Shown: positions 1 through 6,906 of the stretch, piece after piece
Layout of the letters: every line of letters starts with the position of its first letter
Numbering within the stretch: the first letter of the stretch is position 1
Source of the DNA: Acidovorax sp. GW101-3H11
GTDB lineage: Bacteria; Pseudomonadota; Gammaproteobacteria; Burkholderiales; Burkholderiaceae_C
NCBI RefSeq assembly: GCF_001633105.1
Contig: NZ_LUKZ01000009.1
Coordinates: 1,265,639 to 1,301,734 of the forward strand
Direction of reading: 5' to 3'
DNA: 36,096 nt
The notes under the pieces: generated by a model
What the model saw: only the letters and a program-made list of their open reading frames with translations
Database searches by the model: none
Told to the model about the DNA's origin: nothing
Position numbers and translations under genes: made by a program

Positions 1-275
1 TCCTCTCCATCGCCGCTGTGGCTGCTTTCTCTGCCTTCGGCGCCCACGCTGACGAAGCCGACAGCTCGCAATTTGCCCTGAAGTTCGACACGAACCGCAC
101 CCGCGCCGAAGTGGCTGCTGAAGCCGCTACCGTGGCCCAGACCCGCAGCATCGAACCCGCTGGTTCGCGCGTGGTGACCTACAAGTCCACGGCCGACCGT
201 GCCGCTGTGCGTGCCCAGGCTGCTGAAGCCCTGCGCACCGGCCAGATCCCTTCGGGCGAATTCAGCGCCATGTAA
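1..275 (+). CDS. Small exported protein of unknown function, 5' end missing
   Basis: The frame is open from the left edge of the window and ends at TAA 273-275. The first visible residues (LSIAAVAAFSAFGAHA) look like the hydrophobic core and cleavage region of a Sec signal peptide, with likely cleavage after AHA. The mature part is about 80 residues, rich in Ala, Arg and Glu, probably mostly helical, with alternating RAEV/AAEA-type segments and a short C-terminal IPSGEF stretch. In size and style it resembles the small periplasmic DUF4148-like proteins common in Burkholderiales, but I cannot assign a family with certainty. The true start lies upstream of the window. A strong terminator follows about 110 bases downstream, so this is the last gene of its transcript. 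Confidence 0.6.
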   Translation, partial: LSIAAVAAFSAFGAHADEADSSQFALKFDTNRTRAEVAAEAATVAQTRSIEPAGSRVVTYKSTADRAAVRAQAAEALRTGQIPSGEFSAM

Positions 276-381
276 TCGGTTGACGCAGTTGCGGGCCTTC
301 CCATGGTGGTGGCACGCCGCGTTGGCGGGGTGCTGCTGCCATGGGGAGTGTTTTTCCCCGGGGCTGCAAATCAAACAGATC

Positions 382-405
382 GGGCTCCCATCGGGAGCCC
401 TTTTT
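382..405 (+). terminator. Rho-independent terminator
   Basis: A perfect 8-bp GC-rich stem (GGGCTCCC / GGGAGCCC) with a 3-base loop (ATC) is followed at once by five T residues at 401-405. It ends transcription of the small exported-protein gene and separates it from the convergent pentapeptide gene that ends at 440. Confidence 0.85.
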
Positions 406-439
406 GTTGGGGCTTGTGGCTGCGCCGCCCCGGGGCGGC

Positions 440-1123
440 TCATACAACCCGAATGCCCAGGCCGCTGACCAGCGCGGCAGCCTGGTCGGTCGAGAGGATC
501 GCGCCCTTGAAGAACTGCGCCAGCGCGGTAATGCGCAAGCCGCCGAGGTCTGCAGCCCGCAGATCGGCACCATCAAACCGCGCGTTTTTGAGGTGGGCAT
601 CGCGCAGGCTGCCACCTTCAAAAATGGCGTCCCGGAAGTCGCAGCCCGACACATCGGCATCGGACAGATCCAGTTGTTCAATGGTTTGCTTGCGAAACGA
701 GATGCCCCGGAGGTCGGCGCCCACCAGCAGGGAGTCGTGAAAGCCCAGGCCCAGGGTCTGCGCCTCGCGAAACTGCGCGCCCGTCAGTTTGACTTCGGCA
801 AACCGTGCCGAGGCGAGCGTGGCTCTGGTCCAGTCGGTGTTGTTCAGGTCACAACGGTGAAAACGCGCATCGCTCAGGTTTGCAAGCTGGAAACGGGCCG
901 CCCCGGCGCGGCAGTCCAGCCAGCGGGTATCGCTCAGGTTGGCCTTGTCCAGCACCGTTTCTGCCAACGAGCAGCCCAGGAACTGGGCACCCCGCAGCGC
1001 CAACCCCGACAGGTCGGCGCCATCGAAGGCGCAGTGCTCAAAATGCAGCACGGCATGCGGGTCTGCGGCCAGGTCTGCCAGGTCGGCGCGGGACAGGGTC
1101 AGGTCGGCAAGGGTGGTGGTCAT
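440..1123 (-). CDS. Pentapeptide-repeat protein
   Basis: 227 residues, made almost entirely of A(D/N)LXX-type five-residue units, for example GADLSG, KANLSD, LANLSD, GADLRG and GADLRA. Such units fold into a right-handed quadrilateral beta-helix. There is no signal peptide or membrane segment, so it should be cytoplasmic. Some family members (Qnr, MfpA) mimic DNA and protect gyrase, but most have no known role, and nothing here picks out a Qnr-type function. The start ATG at 1123 gives the repeat-like N-terminus MTTTLADLTLSRADL. It lies 76 bp downstream of the SMR gene on the same strand, so it may be the third gene of a tetR-smr-pentapeptide transcript. Function remains open. Confidence 0.85.
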   Translation of the reverse strand: MTTTLADLTLSRADLADLAADPHAVLHFEHCAFDGADLSGLALRGAQFLGCSLAETVLDKANLSDTRWLDCRAGAARFQLANLSDARFHRCDLNNTDWTRATLASARFAEVKLTGAQFREAQTLGLGFHDSLLVGADLRGISFRKQTIEQLDLSDADVSGCDFRDAIFEGGSLRDAHLKNARFDGADLRAADLGGLRITALAQFFKGAILSTDQAAALVSGLGIRVV

Positions 1124-1199
1124 GGGGCGGGCTGGTCAAAAACAAAGGCGTGTGTGCGCCGCGGACGACGGTGGTGCCGGCACGGTGGTGGTGCAGAGG

Positions 1200-1550
1200 T
1201 CAGTGGCCCACGCTGCGGGAAAACAGGTTCACCACCAGCACGCCCGCCACAATCAGGCCCAGCCCCAGCACGGCGGGCGCATCGAGGCGCTGCCCGTACA
1301 GCAGCCAGCCCACGGCAGAAATCAGCACGATGCCCACCCCGGACCAGATGGCGTAGGCAATGCCGATGGGCAGGGTGCGCAGCGTGAGCGATAGCAGGTA
1401 GAACGACACCATGTAGGCCACGGCCGTGACCAGGCTGGGCACCAGCCGCGTGAAACCGTCCGACGCCTTGAGCGCCGAGGTGCCCAGCACCTCCGCCAGG
1501 ATGGCCAGGCCGAGCAGCAGGTAGCTGGAGGCGGGCGTGGCGGCGCTCAT
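1200..1550 (-). CDS. Small multidrug resistance (SMR) efflux protein, EmrE/QacE type
   Basis: 116 residues with four predicted membrane helices, the normal SMR size. Helix 1 holds the essential acidic residue (LAILAEVLGTSALK, Glu about residue 20), which exchanges protons for cationic drug. The AYAIWSGVGIV stretch is typical of the EmrE/Qac subtype rather than the guanidinium exporter (Gdx/SugE) subtype. I chose the ATG at 1548-1550 because it overlaps the stop of the upstream tetR gene as ATGA (1547-1550), a sign of translational coupling. An upstream in-frame extension gives a non-family N-terminus. The protein should sit in the inner membrane as an antiparallel dimer. Regulation is probably by the adjacent TetR protein. 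The substrate cannot be told from sequence. Confidence 0.9.
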   Translation of the reverse strand: MSAATPASSYLLLGLAILAEVLGTSALKASDGFTRLVPSLVTAVAYMVSFYLLSLTLRTLPIGIAYAIWSGVGIVLISAVGWLLYGQRLDAPAVLGLGLIVAGVLVVNLFSRSVGH

Positions 1551-2125
1551 GGCTGCACCTCGCCACCGCAGAGCTTCAGCAGCAGCGCCAGCAGGTCTGC
1601 CCGGCGCTGTGCGCTGAGTTCGTACACATCCAGCATTTGTGCAAACCAGAAGCCGTCGCCCGCCAGGCGGCACAGGAGCAGCAGGTTGGCGGTGTCTGCG
1701 TCGGGCCCATCGGCTGCCAGGGCGGCTTGCATCGCGGCGTGCCAGCGCTCCCGGCAGGCGGGGGAGGTGAGTGCCAGCAGGCCGATGGCGCGCTGGGTAT
1801 CGACCCGGTTGCAGTCGGCCTGGCCATCGAAACAGGTGCGGATGTAGGCGCGCGCGTGGCGGCCGGGGGTGTCGGCTTCCTGTTGCAGGGCAGTGCCGTA
1901 GCTGTGCTCAAACTCTTCAAACAACTGCTCGGACAGCGCATCAAGCAAGGCCTGCTTGCTGCGAAAGTGATGCTGCAGGCCCCCCTTGGTCACGTTGGCG
2001 CGGTGCGCCACGGCCTCCAGCGTGACGGCGTGAGGGCCCTCGCGCACCAGCAGGTCGCGCACCACCGCCAGCAACTGGCTGCGGATTAGTTGGGGCTGTT
2101 TTGGTCGGCGGTGGGCTTCGGGCAT
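1547..2125 (-). CDS. TetR-family transcriptional repressor of the SMR efflux gene
   Basis: 192 residues. The N-terminal helix-turn-helix, roughly residues 15-60, has the TetR signature (VTLEAVAHRANVTKGGLQHH, then FRSKQALLDAL). The C-terminal two thirds is the helical ligand-binding and dimer domain and ends in a TetR_C-like hydrophobic stretch. The gene overlaps the SMR gene by 4 bp (ATGA), so the two are cotranscribed. A 24-bp near-perfect palindrome lies two bases before the start codon, with a TACAAT -10 box next to it. The simplest model is autorepression plus repression of the efflux gene, relieved by a toxic ligand. Which ligand is unknown. Confidence 0.88.
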   Translation of the reverse strand: MPEAHRRPKQPQLIRSQLLAVVRDLLVREGPHAVTLEAVAHRANVTKGGLQHHFRSKQALLDALSEQLFEEFEHSYGTALQQEADTPGRHARAYIRTCFDGQADCNRVDTQRAIGLLALTSPACRERWHAAMQAALAADGPDADTANLLLLCRLAGDGFWFAQMLDVYELSAQRRADLLALLLKLCGGEVQP

Positions 2126-2127
2126 TT

Positions 2128-2151
2128 AACAAACCATCTGGATGGATTGTT
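2128..2151. promoter_or_regulatory. Probable TetR operator with adjacent -10 box
   Basis: Two 11-bp arms (AACAAACCATC and GATGGATTGTT) around a TG centre form an inverted repeat with one mismatched pair. On the minus strand a TACAAT -10 hexamer (2153-2158) lies right before it, so the transcription start should fall inside the palindrome and the tetR 5' leader would be only about 20 bases. This placement fits autorepression. No convincing -35 box was found. Confidence 0.65.
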
Positions 2152-2183
2152 TATTGTAGAGACCGGTGCTCTTCGGATTCAGG

Positions 2184-2211
2184 AAAGCCCCCGCAGCACC
2201 GTGAGGGCTTT
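2184..2211 (-). terminator. Possible terminator downstream of argC
   Basis: A 7-bp stem, AAAGCCC (2184-2190) with GGGCTTT (2205-2211), carries A and T at its outer ends. It lies in the 198-bp gap between argC and tetR. A second hairpin, GGGCACC/GGTGCCC, sits at 2215-2234. The T run is short (three bases on the minus strand), so efficiency may be modest. Confidence 0.4.
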
Positions 2212-2323
2212 GTTGGGCACCCCGGCGGGTGCCCAGAGCCCATGCCCGCCGCCCCCTCTGCGCCACACAACACGGCAGGCGGGCCGCCGGGCCCCGGGGC
2301 GGTGGGTCGGACCATGTGGGTGG

Positions 2324-3262
2324 CTACCGCGCGAAGCGGCCCAGCATCAAATCCAGGTTCTGCACTGCCGCGCCCGAGGCGCCCTTGCCCAGGTTGTCGA
2401 ACACGGCCGTGAGTAGCACCTGCCCGTGCCGCGCGTTGGAGAACACGCCCAGCCGCAGCTGGTTGGTGCCATTGAGGGCCTGCGGGTCGAGGTGTTCGGC
2501 GGCTTCGGCCTGCGCCAGGGGCATGACCTCGACATGGGCAGCGCCCGCGTAGTGCTGTTGCAGACAGGCGTGCAGCCGCTCGCCGCTGGCACCCGCAGGC
2601 AGCTGGTGCACAAACAGGGGAATGCTCAGCACGATGCCCTGGCGGAACGCGCCGTAGGCGGGCACAAAAATCGGGCGCTGGGCCAGGCCCGCGTGCTGTG
2701 CGATTTCGGGCGTGTGTTTGTGCTCCAGCTTCAGTCCATACAGCTGAAAGGCCGGGGCCTGCGCGCCGCCAGGGCCTTCGTGCTCCTCCACGCGCGCCCG
2801 CCCGCCGCCCGAGTAGCCCGATACCGCGTGCACCGTGACCGCATGCTCGCGGCCCAGCAGGCCGGCCTGCACCAGGGGGCGCAGCAGGGCCACGGCCCCC
2901 GTGGGGTAGCAGCCGGGGTTGCTCACCCGCTGGGCGCTTGCGATGCGTGCAGGCTGCGCGGCGTCCAGTTCCGGAAAACCATAGACCCACTGCGGGTCGG
3001 TGCGATGCGCCGAGCTGGCGTCAATCACCTGCACAGCCGGGTTGGTGATGGCGGTCACGGCCTCACGCGCAGCCCCATCGGGCAGGCACAGGATGGCGAT
3101 GTCGCAGTGGTTGATGGCCTCGGCGCGGCGGGCCGCGTTCTTGCGCTCGGCGTCGGGCAAGGTCAGCAGGTGCAGGTCGGTGCGGCCACGCAAGCGCTCG
3201 TGGATCTGCAGGCCGGTGGTGCCCTGGTCGCCGTCGATAAAAACAAGGGGAGAGGTGGTCAT
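2324..3262 (-). CDS. argC: N-acetyl-gamma-glutamyl-phosphate reductase, type 2
   Basis: ArgC reduces N-acetylglutamyl 5-phosphate to the semialdehyde with NADPH, the third step of arginine synthesis. The 312-residue length is that of the shorter type-2 enzymes. The N-terminal Rossmann segment reads [17 protein letters not shown], and the catalytic cysteine is in the conserved [18 protein letters not shown] and the late HKHTPEI stretch also match the family. The ATG at 3262 gives the usual [12 protein letters not shown] start; longer in-frame starts add an unrelated tail. It is transcribed divergently from a LysR gene 137 bp away. Betaproteobacteria usually carry a type-1 ArgC near ribosomal-protein genes, so this may be a second copy; that is inference from general knowledge and cannot be tested in this window. 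Confidence 0.9.
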   Translation of the reverse strand: MTTSPLVFIDGDQGTTGLQIHERLRGRTDLHLLTLPDAERKNAARRAEAINHCDIAILCLPDGAAREAVTAITNPAVQVIDASSAHRTDPQWVYGFPELDAAQPARIASAQRVSNPGCYPTGAVALLRPLVQAGLLGREHAVTVHAVSGYSGGGRARVEEHEGPGGAQAPAFQLYGLKLEHKHTPEIAQHAGLAQRPIFVPAYGAFRQGIVLSIPLFVHQLPAGASGERLHACLQQHYAGAAHVEVMPLAQAEAAEHLDPQALNGTNQLRLGVFSNARHGQVLLTAVFDNLGKGASGAAVQNLDLMLGRFAR

Positions 3263-3347
3263 GGGATGGGCTCCGGGTGCTTGCCGTGGCATCCATGGTG
3301 GGATGAACGAGCGGGGTGGGGGATGCGCAATCTTCGGCGCCGGTCTA

Positions 3348-3361
3348 AACTTTGAAAAGTT
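3348..3361. promoter_or_regulatory. Palindrome in the argC/lysR divergent region
   Basis: AACTTT-GA-AAAGTT is a perfect 6-bp inverted repeat in the AT-rich part of the 137-bp divergent spacer. Its position, about 40 bp before the LysR start, suits autoregulation by the LysR protein, but it does not show the classical T-N11-A form, so binding is only a suggestion. Confidence 0.35.
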
Positions 3362-3399
3362 GAATTTCACAAACATCAGCATCAGGTTTACTGAACGTC

Positions 3400-4287
3400 A
3401 TGCGCGAACTCAACCTCGACCGGCTGCGCACCCTGGTCACGATTGCCGACCTCGGCTCCTTTGCCGAGGCCGCACGCGTGCTGCACCTGGCGCCGCCCAC
3501 GGTCAGCCTGCACATCGCCGACCTGGAGGCCCACATCGGCGCCCCCCTGCTGGTGCGCAAGCGCGGCGAGGTGCGACCGTCGGGCGTGGGCGAGGCGCTG
3601 GTCGAGCGCGCGCGGCGCCTGCTGGCCGACGCGGACGAAACCCTGGACCTGGTGCAGCGCCAGGTGCAGGGGCTGGCCGGGCGGGTGCGCCTGGGCGCAT
3701 CCACTGGCGCCATTGCGCACCTGCTGCCGCAGGCGCTGGAGGTGCTGGGCCAGCACCACCCAGGCGTGGATGTGCAGGTGGCGGTGCTGACTTCGCCAGA
3801 AACCATGGCCCGGCTGGCCAGCGGGGCGCTGGATATCGGCCTGGTGGCGCTGCCGCAGCCCGCCGTGCGCGGGGTGGCGGTGCTGCCCTGGCGGCGCGAT
3901 CCGGTCATGGCCTTTGTGCCTGCCGCCTGGGCATCGCCCCGGCGCGCCACGCCCCGCTGGCTGGCAGGCCAGCCGCTGATCCTGAACGACGAGGGCACCA
4001 GCCTGTCGCGCCTGTGCAAGGAATGGTTTGCCCAGGCGGGCGAGCACCCCCGGGCGCGCATCCAGCTCAACTACAACGACGCCATCAAGAGCCTGGTGGC
4101 CGCCGGTTATGGCGCCACGCTGCTGCCCCACGAGGCCCCGTCTGCCGCGCCCCTGGACCCACGCATCCGCATGCTGCCCCTGCAGCGCCCGCTGTGGCGG
4201 CCGCTGGGCATTGCCCACCGCGAAGGCGGCGTGGAGCGCGCCACCCAGCATGTGCTGGATGTGCTGTGGCAGCAGAAACAGGGTTGA
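3400..4287 (+). CDS. LysR-family transcriptional regulator
   Basis: 295 residues, the standard LysR length. The N-terminal winged helix-turn-helix spans about residues 5-65 (LDRLRTLVTIADLGSFAEAA, then LHLAPPTVSLHIADLEAHIG and PLLVRKRGEVRPSGVG). A linker helix follows, and the effector domain from about residue 90 contains a LysR substrate-like fold (VRLGASTGAIAHLLP, later ALDIGLVALPQP). The start is the ATG at 3400. The gene is divergent from argC, the usual arrangement for a LysR regulator and its target, so arginine-related control is possible. However, the sequence does not resemble ArgP specifically, and the target and effector are unknown. Confidence 0.9.
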   Translation: MRELNLDRLRTLVTIADLGSFAEAARVLHLAPPTVSLHIADLEAHIGAPLLVRKRGEVRPSGVGEALVERARRLLADADETLDLVQRQVQGLAGRVRLGASTGAIAHLLPQALEVLGQHHPGVDVQVAVLTSPETMARLASGALDIGLVALPQPAVRGVAVLPWRRDPVMAFVPAAWASPRRATPRWLAGQPLILNDEGTSLSRLCKEWFAQAGEHPRARIQLNYNDAIKSLVAAGYGATLLPHEAPSAAPLDPRIRMLPLQRPLWRPLGIAHREGGVERATQHVLDVLWQQKQG

Positions 4288-4367
4288 TGCGGCCGGGCAT
4301 GGGTTGTCGGCGCGGCCTTTCCTGCCGGTGGCTCAATGCGCCCCCGGTGAGAGTGGGCTAAATTATG

Positions 4368-4430
4368 AGAAAAATAGGCCGTTTGCGCGCGACCATATTG
4401 GTTTTTTTGCTATCGAATATGTAGTAATTG
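4368..4430 (+). repeat. Intergenic repeat family, copy 1 (diverged)
   Basis: This copy lies between lysR and the rutR-like gene. It shares the pattern A-rich start, GGCC, about four bases, GCGCGCGACCAT, a variable middle, GCTATC and an AT-rich tail with copies at 17833, 20836, 27925 and 28879. It is the least conserved of the five: its middle is T-rich (GGTTTTTTT) and it lacks the TAGC ahead of CTAT. The rest of this 182-bp gap shows no gene. Confidence 0.55.
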
Positions 4431-4469
4431 AAATCTGGACGCGCCGGGGCTCGATGCATCGCCACCCGC

Positions 4470-5183
4470 TCAGCCCACCGCATCAGGCGACAGTGCGCTC
4501 AGCACCATGCGCACGATCAGCTCCTCGGCCTTTTCGTAGTCGCGCTCCGTCAGCGCGGGTTTGCCCAGCAGCAGGGCGAACTGGGCTTCCTGCTCCGCAT
4601 ATGCCTGCGTGACCGACCAGATGATGAACATCAGGTGCGTGAAGTTGACCTTGGCAATGCGGCCCTCGCGCGCCCAGCGCTCGAAGGTGCGCACCTCGGT
4701 CTTGAGCAGCGGCGCAACGCGCTCGGTGATGGCCTGGCCATAGCGTGGTGCACCCGCAATCACCTCTTTGGTGAACACCTTGGCGCCTTGTGGCCGGGTG
4801 CGCGAGTAGTGCAGCTTGGCGCGGATGTAGCGCCGCAGCGCCTGCTGGGGGTCGTCGCTGTGTGACAGGTCTTCCATGCCCGCCAGCCACTGGGTGAGCA
4901 CGTCGTCCAGCACCCGTTGGTACAGCGCCTCCTTGCTCGGGAAGTAATACAGCAGGTTGTGGCGGCTGATGCCCGCAGCGGCGGCAATGTTCTCCAGCGA
5001 GGCGCCCTCGAAGCCGAACTGTGCAAAGTGGTTCTCGGCTTCGGTGAGGATGCCCTGCTCCTTGGCCAGGCGCGAGGCCTTGGGCGCGCGGGGCGCCACG
5101 TTGTCGCCAGGGGCGGTGCGCGGCACCTTGGGGGGGCGGGGGGCGGAGGGAGCTGGGGGCGGACGGGAGGCGGCGGCAGTCAT
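4470..5183 (-). CDS. RutR-like TetR-family regulator of pyrimidine catabolism
   Basis: 237 residues from the ATG at 5183; a start ten codons further upstream is possible but adds nothing recognisable. After a Pro/Ala-rich N-terminal tail of about 35 residues comes a TetR helix-turn-helix (FGFEGASLENIAAAAGIS, then NLLYYFPSKEALYQRVL). The C-terminal domain is of the YcdC/RutR type (IRAKLHYSRTRPQGAKVF, MFIIWSVTQAYAEQ), very similar in pattern to E. coli RutR, which senses uracil and thymine. It is divergent from preT-preA, and two palindromes closely like the RutR consensus lie in the intervening region. I infer that it represses the pyrimidine catabolic operon and itself, released by uracil or thymine. 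The long proline-rich N-terminus is not seen in E. coli RutR. Confidence 0.82.
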   Translation of the reverse strand: MTAAASRPPPAPSAPRPPKVPRTAPGDNVAPRAPKASRLAKEQGILTEAENHFAQFGFEGASLENIAAAAGISRHNLLYYFPSKEALYQRVLDDVLTQWLAGMEDLSHSDDPQQALRRYIRAKLHYSRTRPQGAKVFTKEVIAGAPRYGQAITERVAPLLKTEVRTFERWAREGRIAKVNFTHLMFIIWSVTQAYAEQEAQFALLLGKPALTERDYEKAEELIVRMVLSALSPDAVG

Positions 5184-5263
5184 TGCACCATTGTGGAACA
5201 AGCCAGGGCCCAAAAACTGGCAAATCGCTGGCGTGGTGCTGGCACGCGGTTTGCTCTAGGGAT

Positions 5264-5297
5264 TTTACCAATTGGTAAATTTTTACACGTTGGTAAA
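5264..5297. promoter_or_regulatory. Two tandem RutR-like operators
   Basis: Site 1 (5264-5279) is the perfect 16-bp palindrome TTTACCAATTGGTAAA. Site 2 (5282-5297), TTTACACGTTGGTAAA, keeps both outer arms. The known E. coli RutR motif TTGACCAnnTGGTCAA shares the ACCAnnTGGT core and the outer T/A positions with site 1. The centres are 18 bp apart. The sites lie between the divergent rutR-like gene and preT, as expected for a shared control region. Confidence 0.75.
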
Positions 5298-5299
5298 TT
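5272..5299 (+). promoter_or_regulatory. Candidate promoter of the pyrimidine catabolic genes
   Basis: TTGGTA (5272-5277), a 16-bp spacer and TAAATT (5294-5299) form a weak sigma-70-like pair. The two hexamers fall inside the two operator palindromes, which would allow direct blocking of RNA polymerase. The match is modest, so the exact position is uncertain. Confidence 0.35.
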
Positions 5300-5365
5300 G
5301 ACCCACAACGCAGGGCGCCGCTGCACCAAAGCAGCGGGCACCTGCACCCCACAGCGAGGACCACG

Positions 5366-5515
5366 ATGAAACCTCCGAAGTTTGCGGGTACCAGCATTCG
5401 CGCTGGTGCCGCATTGGCAGGCGCCCCTGGCTGGCGCTCCAACGCTGCGCGGCGTGCGCTTGCACGTCCCCTGGGCGCCCAGACCCCCACCCTCACTCTC
5501 TCGGAGGAAACCTGA
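5366..5515 (+). CDS. Possible 49-residue leader ORF coupled to preT
   Basis: An ATG at 5366 is preceded at good spacing by GAGGA and opens a 49-codon frame. Its stop TGA (5513-5515) overlaps the preT ATG (5515-5517) as TGATG. The predicted peptide is basic and rich in Ala, Arg, Pro and Gly, without a signal peptide or recognisable domain. Inside it, 5387-5410 can form a 9-bp hairpin (GGTACCAGC / GCTGGTGCC with one G-U pair). It may be a translated leader that couples or tunes preT translation, or simply an open frame in GC-rich DNA. The ribosome site and the exact stop-start overlap are the only support. Confidence 0.35.
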   Translation: MKPPKFAGTSIRAGAALAGAPGWRSNAARRALARPLGAQTPTLTLSEET

Positions 5516-6864
5516 TGGACACACCCGCAAGCCGTGCCTGCGGCATTCATGCCGCACGCCTGAACCTGGCCGACTACGCCGTCAACTTCGGCGACGCACA
5601 CCCGCCGCTCACCCGGCCGCAGGCCCTCATCGAGGCCGAGCGCTGCTACTACTGCCACGACGCCCCCTGCGCCACGGCCTGCCCCACGGGCATTGACATT
5701 CCCTCCTTCATCCACCGCATTGCGCAGGACAACAACCGGGGCGCCGCCCGCGCCATCCTGGAGGCCAACCCGCTGGGCGGCATGTGCGCCCGCGTCTGCC
5801 CCACCGAGGTGCTGTGCGAGCAGGCTTGCGTGCGCAACACTAACGAAGACAAGCCGGTGGAGATCGGATCGCTGCAGCGCTATGCGACTGACGCATTTTT
5901 TGAAAAGCCCGGTGCACCCCTGTTCCAGCGTGCAGCCGCCACCGGCAAGCGCGTGGCCGTGGTGGGCGCCGGGCCGGCGGGCCTGGCCTGCGCGCATGGT
6001 CTGGCCGTGCGCGGGCATGACGTGGTGCTGTTCGAGGCGCGCCCCAAGTTGGGCGGCCTCAATGAATACGGCCTGGCCAGCTACAAGACCACCGACAACT
6101 TTGCGCAGAAGGAAGTGGAGTGGCTGCTGTCCATCGGCGGCATCGAGGTGCGCACGGGCCAGCAACTGGGCCGTGACATCACGCTCGACAGCCTGCTGGG
6201 CGCGTACGACGCTGTGTTCCTGGGCCTGGGCCTGCAGGGTGTGAACGCGCTGGGCGTGGCCGAACCCACGGCTACCGGTTTGCGCAATGCGGTGGACTTC
6301 ATCGCCGAACTGCGCCAGAGCGCCGACCTCTCCACCCTGCCCGTGGGCCGCCGCGTGGTGGTGATTGGCGGCGGCATGACGGCGGTGGACGCCGCCGTGC
6401 AGTCGCGCAAGCTGGGCGCCGAAGAAGTGACCATCGTCTACCGCCGGGGCGCCGAGGCCATGTCGGCATCGGCCGTGGAGCAGCAATGGGCGCAGACGAA
6501 CGGCGTGACCATCCGCCACTGGGCGGCACCGAAGGAGGTGCTGAGCGAAAACGGCGCGGTGAAGGGTGTGCGCTTTGCCGCCACGGCACTGAGCGGCGGC
6601 AAGCTGGTGGAAACCGGCGAGACCTTCACGCTCGATGCCGACATGGTGCTCAAGGCCATCGGCCAGACCTTTGTGGCCGAGCCGGTGGGCAAGAGCATTG
6701 CGCTGGAGGGCGGGCGCATCGCCACCGATGCCGAAGGCCAGACCAGCCTGGCGCGTGTGTGGGCGGGTGGCGACTGCCGTGTGGGCGGCCGCGACCTCAC
6801 GGTGGAAGCGGTGGAGCACGGCAAGGTTGCCGCTGTCTCTATCCACGCTGCACTCAGCGCCTGA
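5515..6864 (+). CDS. preT: NAD(P)-dependent dihydropyrimidine dehydrogenase subunit PreT
   Basis: 449 residues. With PreA it reduces uracil and thymine to 5,6-dihydropyrimidines, the first step of the reductive pathway; PreT brings electrons from NAD(P)H through FAD and Fe-S clusters. Two cysteine groups near the N-terminus (C44, C47, C52, C56 and C91, C95, C101, C105) form the alpha-helical iron-sulfur domain also seen in glutamate synthase small subunits. GAGPAGLA at 151-158 binds FAD, and VVVIGGGMTAVDAA near 281-294 binds NAD(P)H. A late AGGDC motif completes the FAD site. The GGAGGA ribosome site at 5503-5508 fixes the start. It is the first enzyme gene of the cluster, 42 bp before preA. 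Confidence 0.93.
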   Translation: MDTPASRACGIHAARLNLADYAVNFGDAHPPLTRPQALIEAERCYYCHDAPCATACPTGIDIPSFIHRIAQDNNRGAARAILEANPLGGMCARVCPTEVLCEQACVRNTNEDKPVEIGSLQRYATDAFFEKPGAPLFQRAAATGKRVAVVGAGPAGLACAHGLAVRGHDVVLFEARPKLGGLNEYGLASYKTTDNFAQKEVEWLLSIGGIEVRTGQQLGRDITLDSLLGAYDAVFLGLGLQGVNALGVAEPTATGLRNAVDFIAELRQSADLSTLPVGRRVVVIGGGMTAVDAAVQSRKLGAEEVTIVYRRGAEAMSASAVEQQWAQTNGVTIRHWAAPKEVLSENGAVKGVRFAATALSGGKLVETGETFTLDADMVLKAIGQTFVAEPVGKSIALEGGRIATDAEGQTSLARVWAGGDCRVGGRDLTVEAVEHGKVAAVSIHAALSA

Positions 6865-6906
6865 CGTGGCCTGAACCCTTCACCTCAGTTTTCACGGGAG
6901 CACCCC

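Noticed and set aside
4483..6846. Very long open frame on the minus strand opposite preT
   Set aside because: It is antisense to well-supported genes (rutR-like and preT), has His/Ala/Gly-rich low-complexity composition and no family motif; high GC content removes stop codons in shadow frames.
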